DNA of 41,654 nucleotides, from the NCBI GenBank assembly GCA_016717105.1, contig JADKGF010000035.1:1-41654 (forward strand). The letters run 5' to 3'. The notes beneath the pieces were generated by a model. That model was given only the letters and a program-made list of their open reading frames with translations, did not search any database and was not told where the DNA came from. The position numbers and the translations under genes are program-made. Source of the stretch: Saprospiraceae bacterium (GTDB taxonomy: Bacteria > Bacteroidota > Bacteroidia > Chitinophagales > Saprospiraceae). Shown here piece after piece: positions 26,455 through 34,625 of this stretch (positions are counted from its first letter, which is position 1; every line of letters begins with the position of its first letter).

Positions 26455-27483
26455 CTATTTTCGTTGTGGTTTGTATTTGGATTTATCCATGATCTCTTGA
26501 CTATCTTTCATGTTAATCAACGCTTGAAGTGTCGTTTCAGGGTACCTATCCATATATGCTTTAATGATTTTCCAACCAACATAATTGGCAGTCCTACCCG
26601 GCGCACCTGAAGGCATATCGGGACTTGTAGGGCTTGGATATATGTATTTAGCAATTTTCGAAGGATTTGATTCATAAAACAGCTTTCTGTCAAAAAAGAA
26701 CGACCACATCTGCAGTTCATTTTCCATGCACCAGTTAAGTTGCGCAGCACTATATTCGTGAATGATGGAATCGTGCACTTCAGGAAGCAATAACTCTGTG
26801 ATATACAAAGCTTTACCGTTGTGAATCATCTGATCCAACATGCGATGTCCAGGTGTTTCGCCTACAATATCTTGCACATGTAAGTCCGCTATCTTTTTGA
26901 CAATATGGTCTTTATTCCAAGACCGAGTGATATAATCAGAAAAATTGGTATTGTCGGGATCAATGGCCTTGTAATCAACTTCTGGAGACATAAACATATC
27001 TAGTCCGATACCGATACCGTCTTTTTTGTCATCATCTTCAAAAATAAAAATTTGATACCCAAAGTCTGAAATAAAGGTATAAAGATTGGGTATTGATGTC
27101 CTTTGCGGAAAATAATATAGTAAATATCGATACATCTGGTCAGCTTGCCGCTTGATGTCGTCCAAATTAGCATATTTCTTGACTACCTTTTTTCTCAAAT
27201 CATCAACTATAGAATCTTGTGAAAATGCCCTAAAATCTGCGAAAAGACTGTCCATGTTTTCACCTTTATAAAGCGGAAGTATTTCTTTGAGATACAACTT
27301 GTAAAATGCTTTATGGCTTTGGATTTGTGTCTCTAGTTTTTCCTTGCTATCCATTTCAGCCAAGTTGCCCTCGGTACGAATCAGTTTTACATCCACTGCA
27401 ATGTGACTTACATCAGGTGTATTTGAAGACTTGCATCCCGATACTAAAACAAAGCCCAACAAGATAATATATATTCTGTACAT
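26455..27483 (-). CDS. gldB: Gliding motility lipoprotein GldB
   Basis: 342 aa from ATG 27483, where a lipoprotein signal peptide begins (MYRIYIILLGFVLVSGC, lipobox VSGC with Cys17). An upstream in-frame start at 27510 overlaps the promoter and is unlikely. Family features are the KAFYKLYLKEILPLYKG region near 60-75 and the C-terminal GRTANYVGWKIIKAYM and KSKYKPQ stretches typical of GldB. GldB is an outer-membrane-facing or periplasmic lipoprotein needed for gliding in Flavobacterium; its exact role is unresolved. In non-gliding members of the phylum it is also kept. It is monocistronic here. Confidence 0.85.
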   Translation of the reverse strand: MYRIYIILLGFVLVSGCKSSNTPDVSHIAVDVKLIRTEGNLAEMDSKEKLETQIQSHKAFYKLYLKEILPLYKGENMDSLFADFRAFSQDSIVDDLRKKVVKKYANLDDIKRQADQMYRYLLYYFPQRTSIPNLYTFISDFGYQIFIFEDDDKKDGIGIGLDMFMSPEVDYKAIDPDNTNFSDYITRSWNKDHIVKKIADLHVQDIVGETPGHRMLDQMIHNGKALYITELLLPEVHDSIIHEYSAAQLNWCMENELQMWSFFFDRKLFYESNPSKIAKYIYPSPTSPDMPSGAPGRTANYVGWKIIKAYMDRYPETTLQALINMKDSQEIMDKSKYKPQRK

Positions 27484-27507
27484 AACCTTTTTATCAATTC
27501 TAACACA

Positions 27508-27536
27508 CAAATGTACTGTCTTATTGTTTTATCAAA
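27508..27536 (-). promoter_or_regulatory. Promoter of gldB
   Basis: On the minus strand: TTTG (27533-27536), 17 bases, then TACATTTG (27508-27515). Both boxes fit the Bacteroidota consensus with normal spacing, 25 bases before ATG 27483. Confidence 0.6.
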
Positions 27537-27584
27537 AAATAAATCATATTTATTGACACATCTAAATTACTTTATTGGAAAATA

Positions 27585-27616
27585 TTGATTCCTGACGCCA
27601 AAAAAAGCTAAATTTG
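27585..27616 (+). promoter_or_regulatory. Promoter of the DUF4837-type lipoprotein gene
   Basis: TTG at 27585-27587, 21 bases, then TAAATTTG at 27609-27616 followed by C. The ATG at 27648 is 31 bases on. Together with the gldB promoter this forms a divergent pair. Confidence 0.55.
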
Positions 27617-27647
27617 CATCTTACTATCAATAAAATCATTCATTTTT

Positions 27648-28856
27648 ATGAATTTGTATATAAAATATATTGGTATCTTTTTCGCTTTTGTTGCTTTGAA
27701 TTTGTCATGTGGCAATTCTTCTGAAAATCACATGCTGAGCAAGAGACCCACTGCTTTTGGAAGGATAAATGATGTGGTGATTCTCGCGGACCAATCTATT
27801 GCCGAAAGTAACCTAAAAGACACCATATCTTATTACTTCGAAGCGCCATATCCTGTACTTACTGCTGACGAACCGATTTTTGACATCAGGTATATGACAC
27901 CGAAAGACTTGATAGCCAAACCATTGCGCAAAGAGCTTCGTACGTATGTTTTAATAGCAGATGTAGCTGATACCACACTCGAAACTACCAAGATGCTTAG
28001 ACAAGATTTGGGTGAAGAAAAATTTAAAAGGGCACAAACTGATCCAACTTTCAATACATCAGTAGGTATGGAAAAATGGGCTAAAGACCAAATGATCGTC
28101 TATTTATTTGCCAATGGCAGAGACAAACTTGCGGAAGTCATCAGAAAACAATTTCCAAATGTTGCCAAAAAGATCAATACCCACGACCATAAAAATCTTT
28201 CAGCAACTGTATTTGGATTACAAAATGATAATAAACCGCTTTCAACCTTGGTTTTGGACAGTTTCGGTATGAATTTGAAGATTCCTGGATTGTATCAGTT
28301 GGCGATGAACAAACCTAATTTTCTTTGGCTTCGATTTGATAGTAAAGAACTCAACCAAAGTATTGTAATTCGCAAATTTCCATATAAAGATAAATCCCAA
28401 TTTACGATGGAAAATATCGTTAAAATGCGCAATGAATATGGCAAAGAATTTATAACCACTGGATCAGAAGATGCTTATATGAGCACCAACGACAGAGATT
28501 TGCCTACCTTCGAATACACTTATTACCAAAACAATGCTTATACAAAAGAAGTCAGGGGCATATGGGAGACAGTAAATGATTTTATGGGTGGACCATTCGT
28601 CAGTTACCTCATGCTAAATGAAGCCAAAAGCGAAATAGTTTTTATTGATGTATTTGTATTCGCTCCTGGTGAAGAAAAAAGAGATTTCATCCAGCAATTA
28701 GATTGTATTATTAAGACGGCGAGCTTTCCTGGTGTCAAGAAAAATAAAGCTAAATCGGTTGGGAATCATCGATTTCATATCATTTTCATACTTAAAATTG
28801 AATCCAAGGATAAGCACTCTGGAGTAAGGATTTCTGGGTCTCCAAATTTTTCATAA
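27648..28856 (+). CDS. DUF4837-type lipoprotein
   Basis: 402 aa. A lipoprotein signal peptide ends at Cys21 (LNLSCGNSS). The mature part resembles DUF4837 proteins of the phylum: a first half around TAFGRINDVVILAD, YFEAPYPVLTADEPIFDIRY and LRTYVLIADV, and a second half with FLWLRFDSKELNQSIVIRKF, TYYQNNAYTKEVRGIWET and FVSYLMLNEAKSEIVFIDVF. It has no known function; the family is envelope-attached. It is divergent from gldB. The last 25-30 residues look unlike the family, and the gene overlaps the convergent GSCFA gene by 65 bases, so a frame error near 28740-28770 is possible. Confidence 0.75.
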   Translation: MNLYIKYIGIFFAFVALNLSCGNSSENHMLSKRPTAFGRINDVVILADQSIAESNLKDTISYYFEAPYPVLTADEPIFDIRYMTPKDLIAKPLRKELRTYVLIADVADTTLETTKMLRQDLGEEKFKRAQTDPTFNTSVGMEKWAKDQMIVYLFANGRDKLAEVIRKQFPNVAKKINTHDHKNLSATVFGLQNDNKPLSTLVLDSFGMNLKIPGLYQLAMNKPNFLWLRFDSKELNQSIVIRKFPYKDKSQFTMENIVKMRNEYGKEFITTGSEDAYMSTNDRDLPTFEYTYYQNNAYTKEVRGIWETVNDFMGGPFVSYLMLNEAKSEIVFIDVFVFAPGEEKRDFIQQLDCIIKTASFPGVKKNKAKSVGNHRFHIIFILKIESKDKHSGVRISGSPNFS

Positions 28857-29742
28857 AATCCTGATATTCTGTAGATTCCACATTAAAAGGACGATGATTC
28901 ATTTGTTGGATGATTTTGCCAATTTTTTTATTTAAGTTATTTGTTTCCCCATCGAAGTAATGACCTTCAAATTTTTCCCAAATATAATCTATAGCTTGTT
29001 CGTTGGGATGAATCAAATCTTTCTCATAAAACCGATAGTCTCGAAGATCATCCATCATCCATTCATAAGCTGGAAAATAGCTTACATTTTCGAATCGCAT
29101 TTGCAGATTTTCAGCAACAGACAGCAATTTTGCCTTGCTTCTTGCATTTTCGATGATTCCATCTTTTGTATGTCGTACTGGACTTACAGTCATAATGACG
29201 TGCACATCATTATTGATCGCAAATAGGCTAGACAAGGCATTGGCAAGTGCATTTTCACACATTTCTATCGAACTATTTGCCTTAGCAAACATTTCTGAAG
29301 GCAATTTATGGCAATTGGCTACTATGGCGTCAGTGGATTTTAATGAGTATCCAATCGATGTCCCCAAAGTAATAAATAGATATTTCACCCTTTTAAGAGC
29401 TTCATGAGTCTCTGCTATTGCAAGATTTATATTATGTACAGCTTGTTGATTATCCACACTGCCCAAGTTGCTGTGAAAATCGCAATGGACAAACACGCCT
29501 TGTGAAAGTTGAACGTCTTCTATTGCAACCACTTTCAATTGTAATGCGTACTCAATTAATCTAGAAATCGATACTGGATGGAAGACGGTACCAAATGGGT
29601 TACAAATCGAATTAAATTTATAATTTTGCAACCTGCTACCGATATTATTCGAAAAGCACGATCCTATCAACATGATGGGATCATCGTGTTTTATGGAGAA
29701 TGATGCCGGTGGCAAATTAAGTTCAGTTCGAAAATTGATCAT
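28792..29742 (-). CDS. GSCFA family protein
   Basis: 316 aa from ATG 29742 (MINFRTELNLPPASFSI), chosen over an upstream TAT-rich extension because family members begin with this F-R-T-E-L segment. The family name motif is visible as GSCFSNNIG at about 26-34, followed by NPFGTVFHPVSI. SGNH-hydrolase-like landmarks are FITLGTS near 125, TVSPVRHTKDG near 190 and DLIHPN near 250 (the D-x-x-H pair). These suggest an esterase-like fold, but no activity is established for the family. There is no signal peptide, so it is probably cytoplasmic. Its start is only 31 bases from the divergent YbjN-like gene. Confidence 0.85.
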   Translation of the reverse strand: MINFRTELNLPPASFSIKHDDPIMLIGSCFSNNIGSRLQNYKFNSICNPFGTVFHPVSISRLIEYALQLKVVAIEDVQLSQGVFVHCDFHSNLGSVDNQQAVHNINLAIAETHEALKRVKYLFITLGTSIGYSLKSTDAIVANCHKLPSEMFAKANSSIEMCENALANALSSLFAINNDVHVIMTVSPVRHTKDGIIENARSKAKLLSVAENLQMRFENVSYFPAYEWMMDDLRDYRFYEKDLIHPNEQAIDYIWEKFEGHYFDGETNNLNKKIGKIIQQMNHRPFNVESTEYQDFMKNLETQKSLLQSAYPWIQF

Positions 29743-29773
29743 ATCTGTAAGACTGATAAACAAAAATGTAAAA

Positions 29774-30466
29774 ATGAGTATTTTTTCTAAATTTTTCAGC
29801 CAAAATCCAAAATCTTCGGATCCTGAAATCCAATTTGGAAGATTTACGGATACGAACAAGTCGGCTGAGCAATACAAAAGTTGGGATTATGCAATCGAAA
29901 ATTTTGATAGCGAAAAATACCTAGTGGCTTACACACATTTATTGGATTTCATGTCCAATACAGAAAAATCTAATGTTAGCTATACCTTACAAAATGGCAT
30001 CTTGACATTCAAGATCCATCAAGGGTCAAAAATTATAGAAGGTGAAGCAAATACCAAACTCTTTAGCGCATGTGCCAAGATCGTTCTTGCAGAAAATCCA
30101 CCACTTGGCTTAATGAGAATTTTGCTTGAAAACAATTTTGATCTAAAATATGCCAGGTATGCTTTTGATGAATCCAATTGTATTTGTTTAAAATTTGATA
30201 CCTTTGTAGAAGATGGATCGCCTCACAAAATATATGATGCACTAAAAGAATTGGCCACTGAGGCCGACAAAAAAGATGACGTCATTATCTCGAAATTTGA
30301 TGGTTTATCCCCGATCAATCGCCACCATACACGTGATGTATCTACTGAAGAAATCAATTCAAAATATCATTACTTTAAACAGACACTCACAAGTGTATTG
30401 AACGAAATAAATAATGGCACTATCAATGCTTTTTGTATCCAGGTGCTATTAGCTATCTTATTCTAA
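29774..30466 (+). CDS. YbjN-like protein, N-terminal part (frameshifted)
   Basis: About 230 residues from ATG 29774 (MSIFSKFFSQ). An upstream in-frame start at 29672 would lie inside the GSCFA gene. A domain at about 60-190 resembles the YbjN / type III chaperone-like fold (LMRILLENNFDLKYARYAFD, then AD-K-x-D-D-V-I). The open frame ends at 30466, but coding clearly continues one frame over (30433-31083). The join is at the T-run in GCTTTTTGT (30429-30437): six Ts instead of five would read straight through as NAFLYPGAIS. The full protein would be about 436 aa. There is no signal peptide, so it is cytoplasmic. It is the first gene of a two-gene unit with the protease downstream. Confidence 0.6.
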   Translation: MSIFSKFFSQNPKSSDPEIQFGRFTDTNKSAEQYKSWDYAIENFDSEKYLVAYTHLLDFMSNTEKSNVSYTLQNGILTFKIHQGSKIIEGEANTKLFSACAKIVLAENPPLGLMRILLENNFDLKYARYAFDESNCICLKFDTFVEDGSPHKIYDALKELATEADKKDDVIISKFDGLSPINRHHTRDVSTEEINSKYHYFKQTLTSVLNEINNGTINAFCIQVLLAILF

Positions 30467-31083
30467 ATTTTATTTACAAAATCGATTTCCTAATAAAGCC
30501 CGAAGGAAATATCCTCGAACAAATCAATCTGATCCATAAAAAGTTTTTTAATGACACCATCACGTCTGTTCATGACAAAAACAAAGAAATGATTCGTCTA
30601 ATTCGGGAATTTGAAAAAATTAGTTTTGACGAATTTGCATCGGAGATATATGAGGTGAGTTCTACCTTCGGCACTTCTGTTCCTGAAGGTCACCAACGAT
30701 TGGTGGAGATCATAGATGCACAAATTAATGATTTTGATTGGTATTGTGACAACAATTTTCCAGTGATTGCACAAGCGATTTGTGGCTACACTATTGGATA
30801 TTCACTATATTCTTTTGCATTGCCAGATCCGACTAAAGCCTTACTCAAGCTATATTATTCGATCACAGAAAATCAATTGTTCCAGGCACTTCATTTTAAA
30901 GATGTTTACGTTTCCTCAGATCAGAAATTTAATAAGTCAAAAATTACTTCAGCAATCAAAGAAATCATTAGGGATAATGAGGAAAAATATGGCAAAATAT
31001 CTGTAGATCTTTCCGTTTTGAAATTTGAAAACACTTGCGCATTCTGCAAAAGTTATTTATCACTATTGAAAACTATCAACTAA
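30433..31083 (+). CDS. YbjN-like protein, C-terminal part (frameshifted)
   Basis: A continuation of 29774-30466 in another frame. 216 residues with no recognised motif beyond a mostly helical character; it includes IDAQINDFDWYCDNNFPVIA and a C-terminal CAFCKSYLSLL with two cysteines. The TTG at 30433 is not a credible start of its own. The stop TAA (31081-31083) is one base before the ATG of the protease gene, so the two genes are translated from one message. The function is unknown. Confidence 0.55.
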   Translation: MYPGAISYLILNFIYKIDFLIKPEGNILEQINLIHKKFFNDTITSVHDKNKEMIRLIREFEKISFDEFASEIYEVSSTFGTSVPEGHQRLVEIIDAQINDFDWYCDNNFPVIAQAICGYTIGYSLYSFALPDPTKALLKLYYSITENQLFQALHFKDVYVSSDQKFNKSKITSAIKEIIRDNEEKYGKISVDLSVLKFENTCAFCKSYLSLLKTIN

Positions 31084-31084
31084 A

Positions 31085-31918
31085 ATGAATGATCAGATCA
31101 AAGATACCAATCCTAGAGAGATAATAAAACGCTTCGAAGACAATCTCATTCAGATAGCCACGCCATATAGTACGGGTACAGGTTTCTTTCTCAAGGAATA
31201 CAATCTGATCATAACCAATGAACACGTCATCAGAGGCAATAAAAATGTCATGATCGCTGGTAAGACATTTAATAAGCAGATTGTGTCTGTATTATACTTG
31301 GATGAAACCTATGATTTGGCATTTATAAGTCCGCCCAATGATCACAATATGTCTGCTGTCTCACTGGGTGATACCAGCACCGCTGATGAAGGTGACAGTA
31401 TAATTGCGATAGGTCATCCTTTTGATTTAAATTTTACAGCTACTCAAGGTATCATCTCTAATCTGGTCCATCAGAAAGACGACATCAGCTATATCCAGCA
31501 CGATGCAGCCCTAAATCCGGGAAATAGCGGTGGTCCATTGGTGGATAAAACTGGAAATATCATCGGCATTAATACATTTATCATCCAAGATGGCCATAAT
31601 ATCGGATTCGCATTGACTTCAGACAATATCTTGAAATGTTTACTTGACTTTGCGAAAGGTAATGGTGTCAAAGGTGTCCGATGTGCTTCATGCCGAAACA
31701 TAAGTTTTGAGACAGAACAAAAGATAACCAATTACTGTACGTTTTGTGGTGCATCTATCTCTATGATTTCACTTATTCAAGAATATGAGCCATATGGATT
31801 ATGTCTGACAGTGGAGGAAATGATCACAGCGTTAGGATACAATCCAGCTATCTGCCGCAAGGGTCCGAATAGCTGGTCGCTCCAAAGGCGGTGCCATCGT
31901 CAATATTTCATATTATGA
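31085..31918 (+). CDS. Cytoplasmic trypsin-like (S1C/HtrA-type) serine protease with zinc ribbon (frameshifted at the end)
   Basis: 277 aa in the open frame. The catalytic triad is His47 (NEHVI), Asp77 (ETYDLAF) and Ser148 (NPGNSGGPL), with the HtrA-like fold throughout (GTGFF, GIISNLV, GINTFI, IGFAL). There is no signal peptide and no PDZ domain, which is unusual for this class. A zinc ribbon follows: Cys200/Cys203 and Cys218/Cys221. The last about 18 residues (SLQRRCHRQYFIL) come from a frame change at about 31880-31890: one extra base near CCAAAGGCGG moves the true frame to that of 31950-32213. The full product would be about 375 aa. It is the second gene of the YbjN-like/protease unit. 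Confidence 0.75.
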   Translation: MNDQIKDTNPREIIKRFEDNLIQIATPYSTGTGFFLKEYNLIITNEHVIRGNKNVMIAGKTFNKQIVSVLYLDETYDLAFISPPNDHNMSAVSLGDTSTADEGDSIIAIGHPFDLNFTATQGIISNLVHQKDDISYIQHDAALNPGNSGGPLVDKTGNIIGINTFIIQDGHNIGFALTSDNILKCLLDFAKGNGVKGVRCASCRNISFETEQKITNYCTFCGASISMISLIQEYEPYGLCLTVEEMITALGYNPAICRKGPNSWSLQRRCHRQYFIL

Positions 31919-31949
31919 GAAAACGGGCCTTTTAGTAGGTGATGTTTTC

Positions 31950-32213
31950 GTGTGTACCTTGCCTGAAAATAAGATAAATGACTTATATCTCTTTTTACTA
32001 AAACAAAATTATCTTCTTCAGGGCATGAATTTTTCACTAAAAGATCAGGATATAATTTTGTCATTGTTGATTTATGACCAATATATCAACAGCAATACCT
32101 TATTGAAGCTATTTAAACAATTATTGGCAAAAGCGGATGAATATGACAACATTCTGGTAGAACAGTATGGTGCTAAATGGAAAAACCAATTAGACCAGTT
32201 TGATAAAATTTAA
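31950..32213 (+). CDS. C-terminal YbjN-like domain of the protease (frameshifted)
   Basis: The open frame starts further left (GGAIVNISYYEKTG, from about 31886) and continues the protease after the one-base frame change. 87 residues are shown by the GTG start at 31950. The stretch LYLFLLKQNYLLQGMNFSLK and the later AKADEYDNILV line up with LMRILLENNFDLKYARYAFD and TEADKKDDVII in the gene upstream, so both proteins seem to carry the same domain. This part probably has no independent start. Confidence 0.55.
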   Translation: MCTLPENKINDLYLFLLKQNYLLQGMNFSLKDQDIILSLLIYDQYINSNTLLKLFKQLLAKADEYDNILVEQYGAKWKNQLDQFDKI

Positions 32214-32330
32214 CAACTTTTTCAATTTTTTTAGGCAGAATGTAACTAGGTATAAAATTAATATCTATTTTTACCTTCCATTTACAATAAAAATACAGCT
32301 TTTTAAGCACATTTTAATAAAAAGTTTAAT

Positions 32331-33377
32331 ATGAACAATTTAGTTTCAAAAATCGGTGTTCTTCTTTTTGTAATATCTTCGCTCACGATTTCGGCGCAAG
32401 ATATTCACTTTACGCAGTTTTATATGTCACCACTCAATCTCAATCCCGCATTGACTGGAGTAATGAATTGTAAAACCAGAATGGTAGCCAATTACCGTAA
32501 TCAATGGTCAGCTATCCTTACTGCCAATGCCTACAATACGTATTCTGTGTCTTATGACCAGAAGATACCTGTTGGTCGCGAAGACTATTTTGGTATCGGC
32601 GGCTCGATTTGGGGTGACGTGGCAGGAGCATCGCGGTTTGGAACTACACAAGGTAGAATTTCATTATCCTATAGCAAAAAGATGGCTGGATACAGAAAAA
32701 AAGCGAGTTACTTAGTGATAGGTGCAGATGCTGCATTGACCAATAGAGGTATCAGTGGCGACGACTTGAGATGGCCTTCACAAATATCAGCATCAGGTTG
32801 GGATCCTTCCACAGGTTTGGACGAATTGGCTGGTGTGGACAAAGACTTTTTATACGCTGACTTAGGTGCTGGTTTGCTTTGGTTTAGTATTATAGACAAT
32901 TATACCAACTGGTATTTTGGAGCGGCTGTTCACCATTTCAACAAACCTAATGTGTCATTTTTGGGAACAGAGGTAGATTTATATAGCAGATATACTATGC
33001 ATGCAGGTTTACAGTTCGAGATCCAACGCAAAATCTCTTTACTTCCTTTTGGTGTGTATATGGCTCAAGGCCCGCACAGATCACTTAATGCTGGAGCTAA
33101 CCTTAGATTTGCAATGGGACCATCACGTACAACCAATCAATCATGGGAAATAGGTGCTTGGTATAGAATCGGAAATAAAGTACCTTCAGGTCTTCACTCT
33201 GACGCGGTCATATTATCTACCAGATTCAATTATGAAAACTTTGGTATCGGATTTAGTTATGATATCAACGTTTCGGGCCTGAGACAGGCATCACCAGCCA
33301 ATGGTGCTTTTGAATTTTCTTTGCTTTACAACATCTGTGGACCAGAAAGCAGAGGCGTTTACTGTCCAAGATTCTAA
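32331..33377 (+). CDS. PorP/SprF family T9SS outer-membrane protein (second copy)
   Basis: 348 aa. The signal peptide is at 1-22 (ends TISAQ), then the family start DIHFTQFYMSPLNLNPALTG, the YRNQW segment and barrel strands to the end (FEFSLLYNICG). The C terminus has two cysteines (ICGPESRGVYC). It is about as close to the family consensus as to the copy at 11897-12922; the two are distinct paralogues rather than a recent duplication. No adhesin or PorE-like gene is adjacent, so this one may be the general PorP or serve a cargo encoded elsewhere. No convincing promoter match was found just upstream. Confidence 0.92.
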   Translation: MNNLVSKIGVLLFVISSLTISAQDIHFTQFYMSPLNLNPALTGVMNCKTRMVANYRNQWSAILTANAYNTYSVSYDQKIPVGREDYFGIGGSIWGDVAGASRFGTTQGRISLSYSKKMAGYRKKASYLVIGADAALTNRGISGDDLRWPSQISASGWDPSTGLDELAGVDKDFLYADLGAGLLWFSIIDNYTNWYFGAAVHHFNKPNVSFLGTEVDLYSRYTMHAGLQFEIQRKISLLPFGVYMAQGPHRSLNAGANLRFAMGPSRTTNQSWEIGAWYRIGNKVPSGLHSDAVILSTRFNYENFGIGFSYDINVSGLRQASPANGAFEFSLLYNICGPESRGVYCPRF

Positions 33378-33571
33378 TAGAAATACAGGATTGTTTCATC
33401 CAATCTAGTCCTAAACTATCGGACATTAGTATATAGTAGGAATAGGCTTATTATTATTTGTATATTATCCTACTTAATTCAGGTATAAACCCTATTACAT
33501 CATTATTTTAAATGGTGTTTGATTTATTAATAATAAAAGAATTTTAATTCTTTCAAAAACCAATGTAAATT

Positions 33572-33985
33572 ATGTTTGGAAGTAAAAATGAAAAGCAAAA
33601 TAACAATGGAGCGGTTACATCTACAAATGTGAGCAACAGTATAGTAGAAGGTACCAGCATCATAGGAAATATCACAGCTTCAAATGACATCAGAATCGAT
33701 GGTGCACTCCAAGGAAAATTACATTGCAATGGCAGAGTCATCATTGGTCCTCAAGGAAAAATCGAAGGTGATATTACTTGTATTAATGCAATCATTGAAG
33801 GCAGTTTTACTGGCAATCTCAATGTTAAAGAACTTTTGACAGTAAAAGAAACAGGTGTTATAAATGGCGATATCAATTGTGATAAACTCTTTATTCAGAC
33901 CGGCGCCATATTTAATGTAACTTGTAGTATGAGTGGTCAGAAACTCAAGCCTTTGGTACCTAAAGAACAGGTAGCCAAAGTCTGA
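33572..33985 (+). CDS. Bactofilin (polymer-forming cytoskeletal protein)
   Basis: 137 aa, the usual length. A polar N-terminal tail (MFGSKNEKQNNNG) precedes a right-handed beta-helix core at about 25-120 with regular hydrophobic/glycine repeats: NSIVEGTSIIGNITASNDIR, IDGALQGKLHCNGRVIIGPQ, GKIEGDITCINAIIEGSFTG. Bactofilins assemble without nucleotide into membrane-associated filaments that place cell-wall enzymes or stalk proteins. It is the first gene of a close run with the AtpZ-like gene 27 bases downstream. Confidence 0.9.
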   Translation: MFGSKNEKQNNNGAVTSTNVSNSIVEGTSIIGNITASNDIRIDGALQGKLHCNGRVIIGPQGKIEGDITCINAIIEGSFTGNLNVKELLTVKETGVINGDINCDKLFIQTGAIFNVTCSMSGQKLKPLVPKEQVAKV

Positions 33986-34012
33986 GAGTAGTAACAGTCT
34001 AAAAAATACATA

Positions 34013-34231
34013 ATGGAGCCATCCAAGCCTACAAAAAAAACAATCAATTATCTCCAATATTCGGGCTTAGGCATACAGTTTGCTGGCATGATGGTGATTG
34101 CAATTTTTGCAGGAAGATGGTTGGATGAAAAGATGGGCTTTTCAAAACCCATTTTTGTATTAGCGCTGATCGTCTTATTTTTCGGCACATTTATGTACAA
34201 ACTGTATATCGAATTGATAAAAAACAAATGA
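34013..34231 (+). CDS. AtpZ/AtpI-type ATP synthase accessory membrane protein
   Basis: 72 aa with two transmembrane helices (about 18-36 and 44-62: GLGIQFAGMMVIAIFAG, PIFVLALIVLFFGTFMYKLY) and the family core Y-x-x-L-G-x-x-x-x-F. AtpI/AtpZ proteins assist assembly of the F0 c-ring or magnesium supply to F1F0 ATP synthase. In this phylum such a gene often sits just before atpB. Here no atp subunit gene follows. Its stop overlaps the start of the next gene by four bases (ATGA at 34228-34231), which indicates translational coupling. Confidence 0.8.
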   Translation: MEPSKPTKKTINYLQYSGLGIQFAGMMVIAIFAGRWLDEKMGFSKPIFVLALIVLFFGTFMYKLYIELIKNK

Positions 34232-34602
34232 AAGACTATGCCAAAGGATATTTCATTGCTATCATAATACTGATACCTATTTTGTACCTGATCGATTCAT
34301 CTTTGTTTGATACAGGGTATTCCATAGCGCTCTATGGTATAGCTATGTTTACGGTATTGAGTATTCTATTATATTATTTTTTGAGAAAATCTATCTTCAG
34401 TCCCAATAAGCAACTTTTCCTTTCTATAACGATCGCAAATACACTTGTAAAGATGGTCTGTTCGGTAGGATTGCTTCTTATTTACAAAAAGATACATAAT
34501 CCAATTGATGGAGATTTTGTTTTGCCATTCCTTATAATTTACTTGGTTTTTACTACTTTTGAGACCTGGTTTATGATCCGTATGGCAGATGAAAAACCTT
34601 AA
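34228..34602 (+). CDS. Small integral membrane protein of unknown function
   Basis: 124 aa with about four membrane helices (about 8-24, 30-50, 66-84 and 94-116). No motif that I recognise, though a charged loop LRKSIFSPNKQLF lies in the middle. Similar small proteins lie between AtpZ-like genes and atpB in other Bacteroidota, so a role in ATP synthase assembly is possible, but this is by position only. It overlaps the AtpZ-like gene by four bases and is followed 23 bases on by the biotin carrier gene. Confidence 0.7.
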   Translation: MKDYAKGYFIAIIILIPILYLIDSSLFDTGYSIALYGIAMFTVLSILLYYFLRKSIFSPNKQLFLSITIANTLVKMVCSVGLLLIYKKIHNPIDGDFVLPFLIIYLVFTTFETWFMIRMADEKP

Positions 34603-34625
34603 TTTTTATAAAAAAACGTAAGTAT

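Noticed and set aside
30429..30437. Programmed ribosomal frameshift in the YbjN-like gene
   Set aside because: A five-T run could slip, but there is no clear slippery heptamer with a downstream pseudoknot, and other one-base breaks nearby make an error more likely.
33434..33475. Possible terminator after the second PorP/SprF gene (GTAGGA ... TCCTAC)
   Set aside because: The arms are only six bases with a loop of nearly 30 bases, and no T-run follows.
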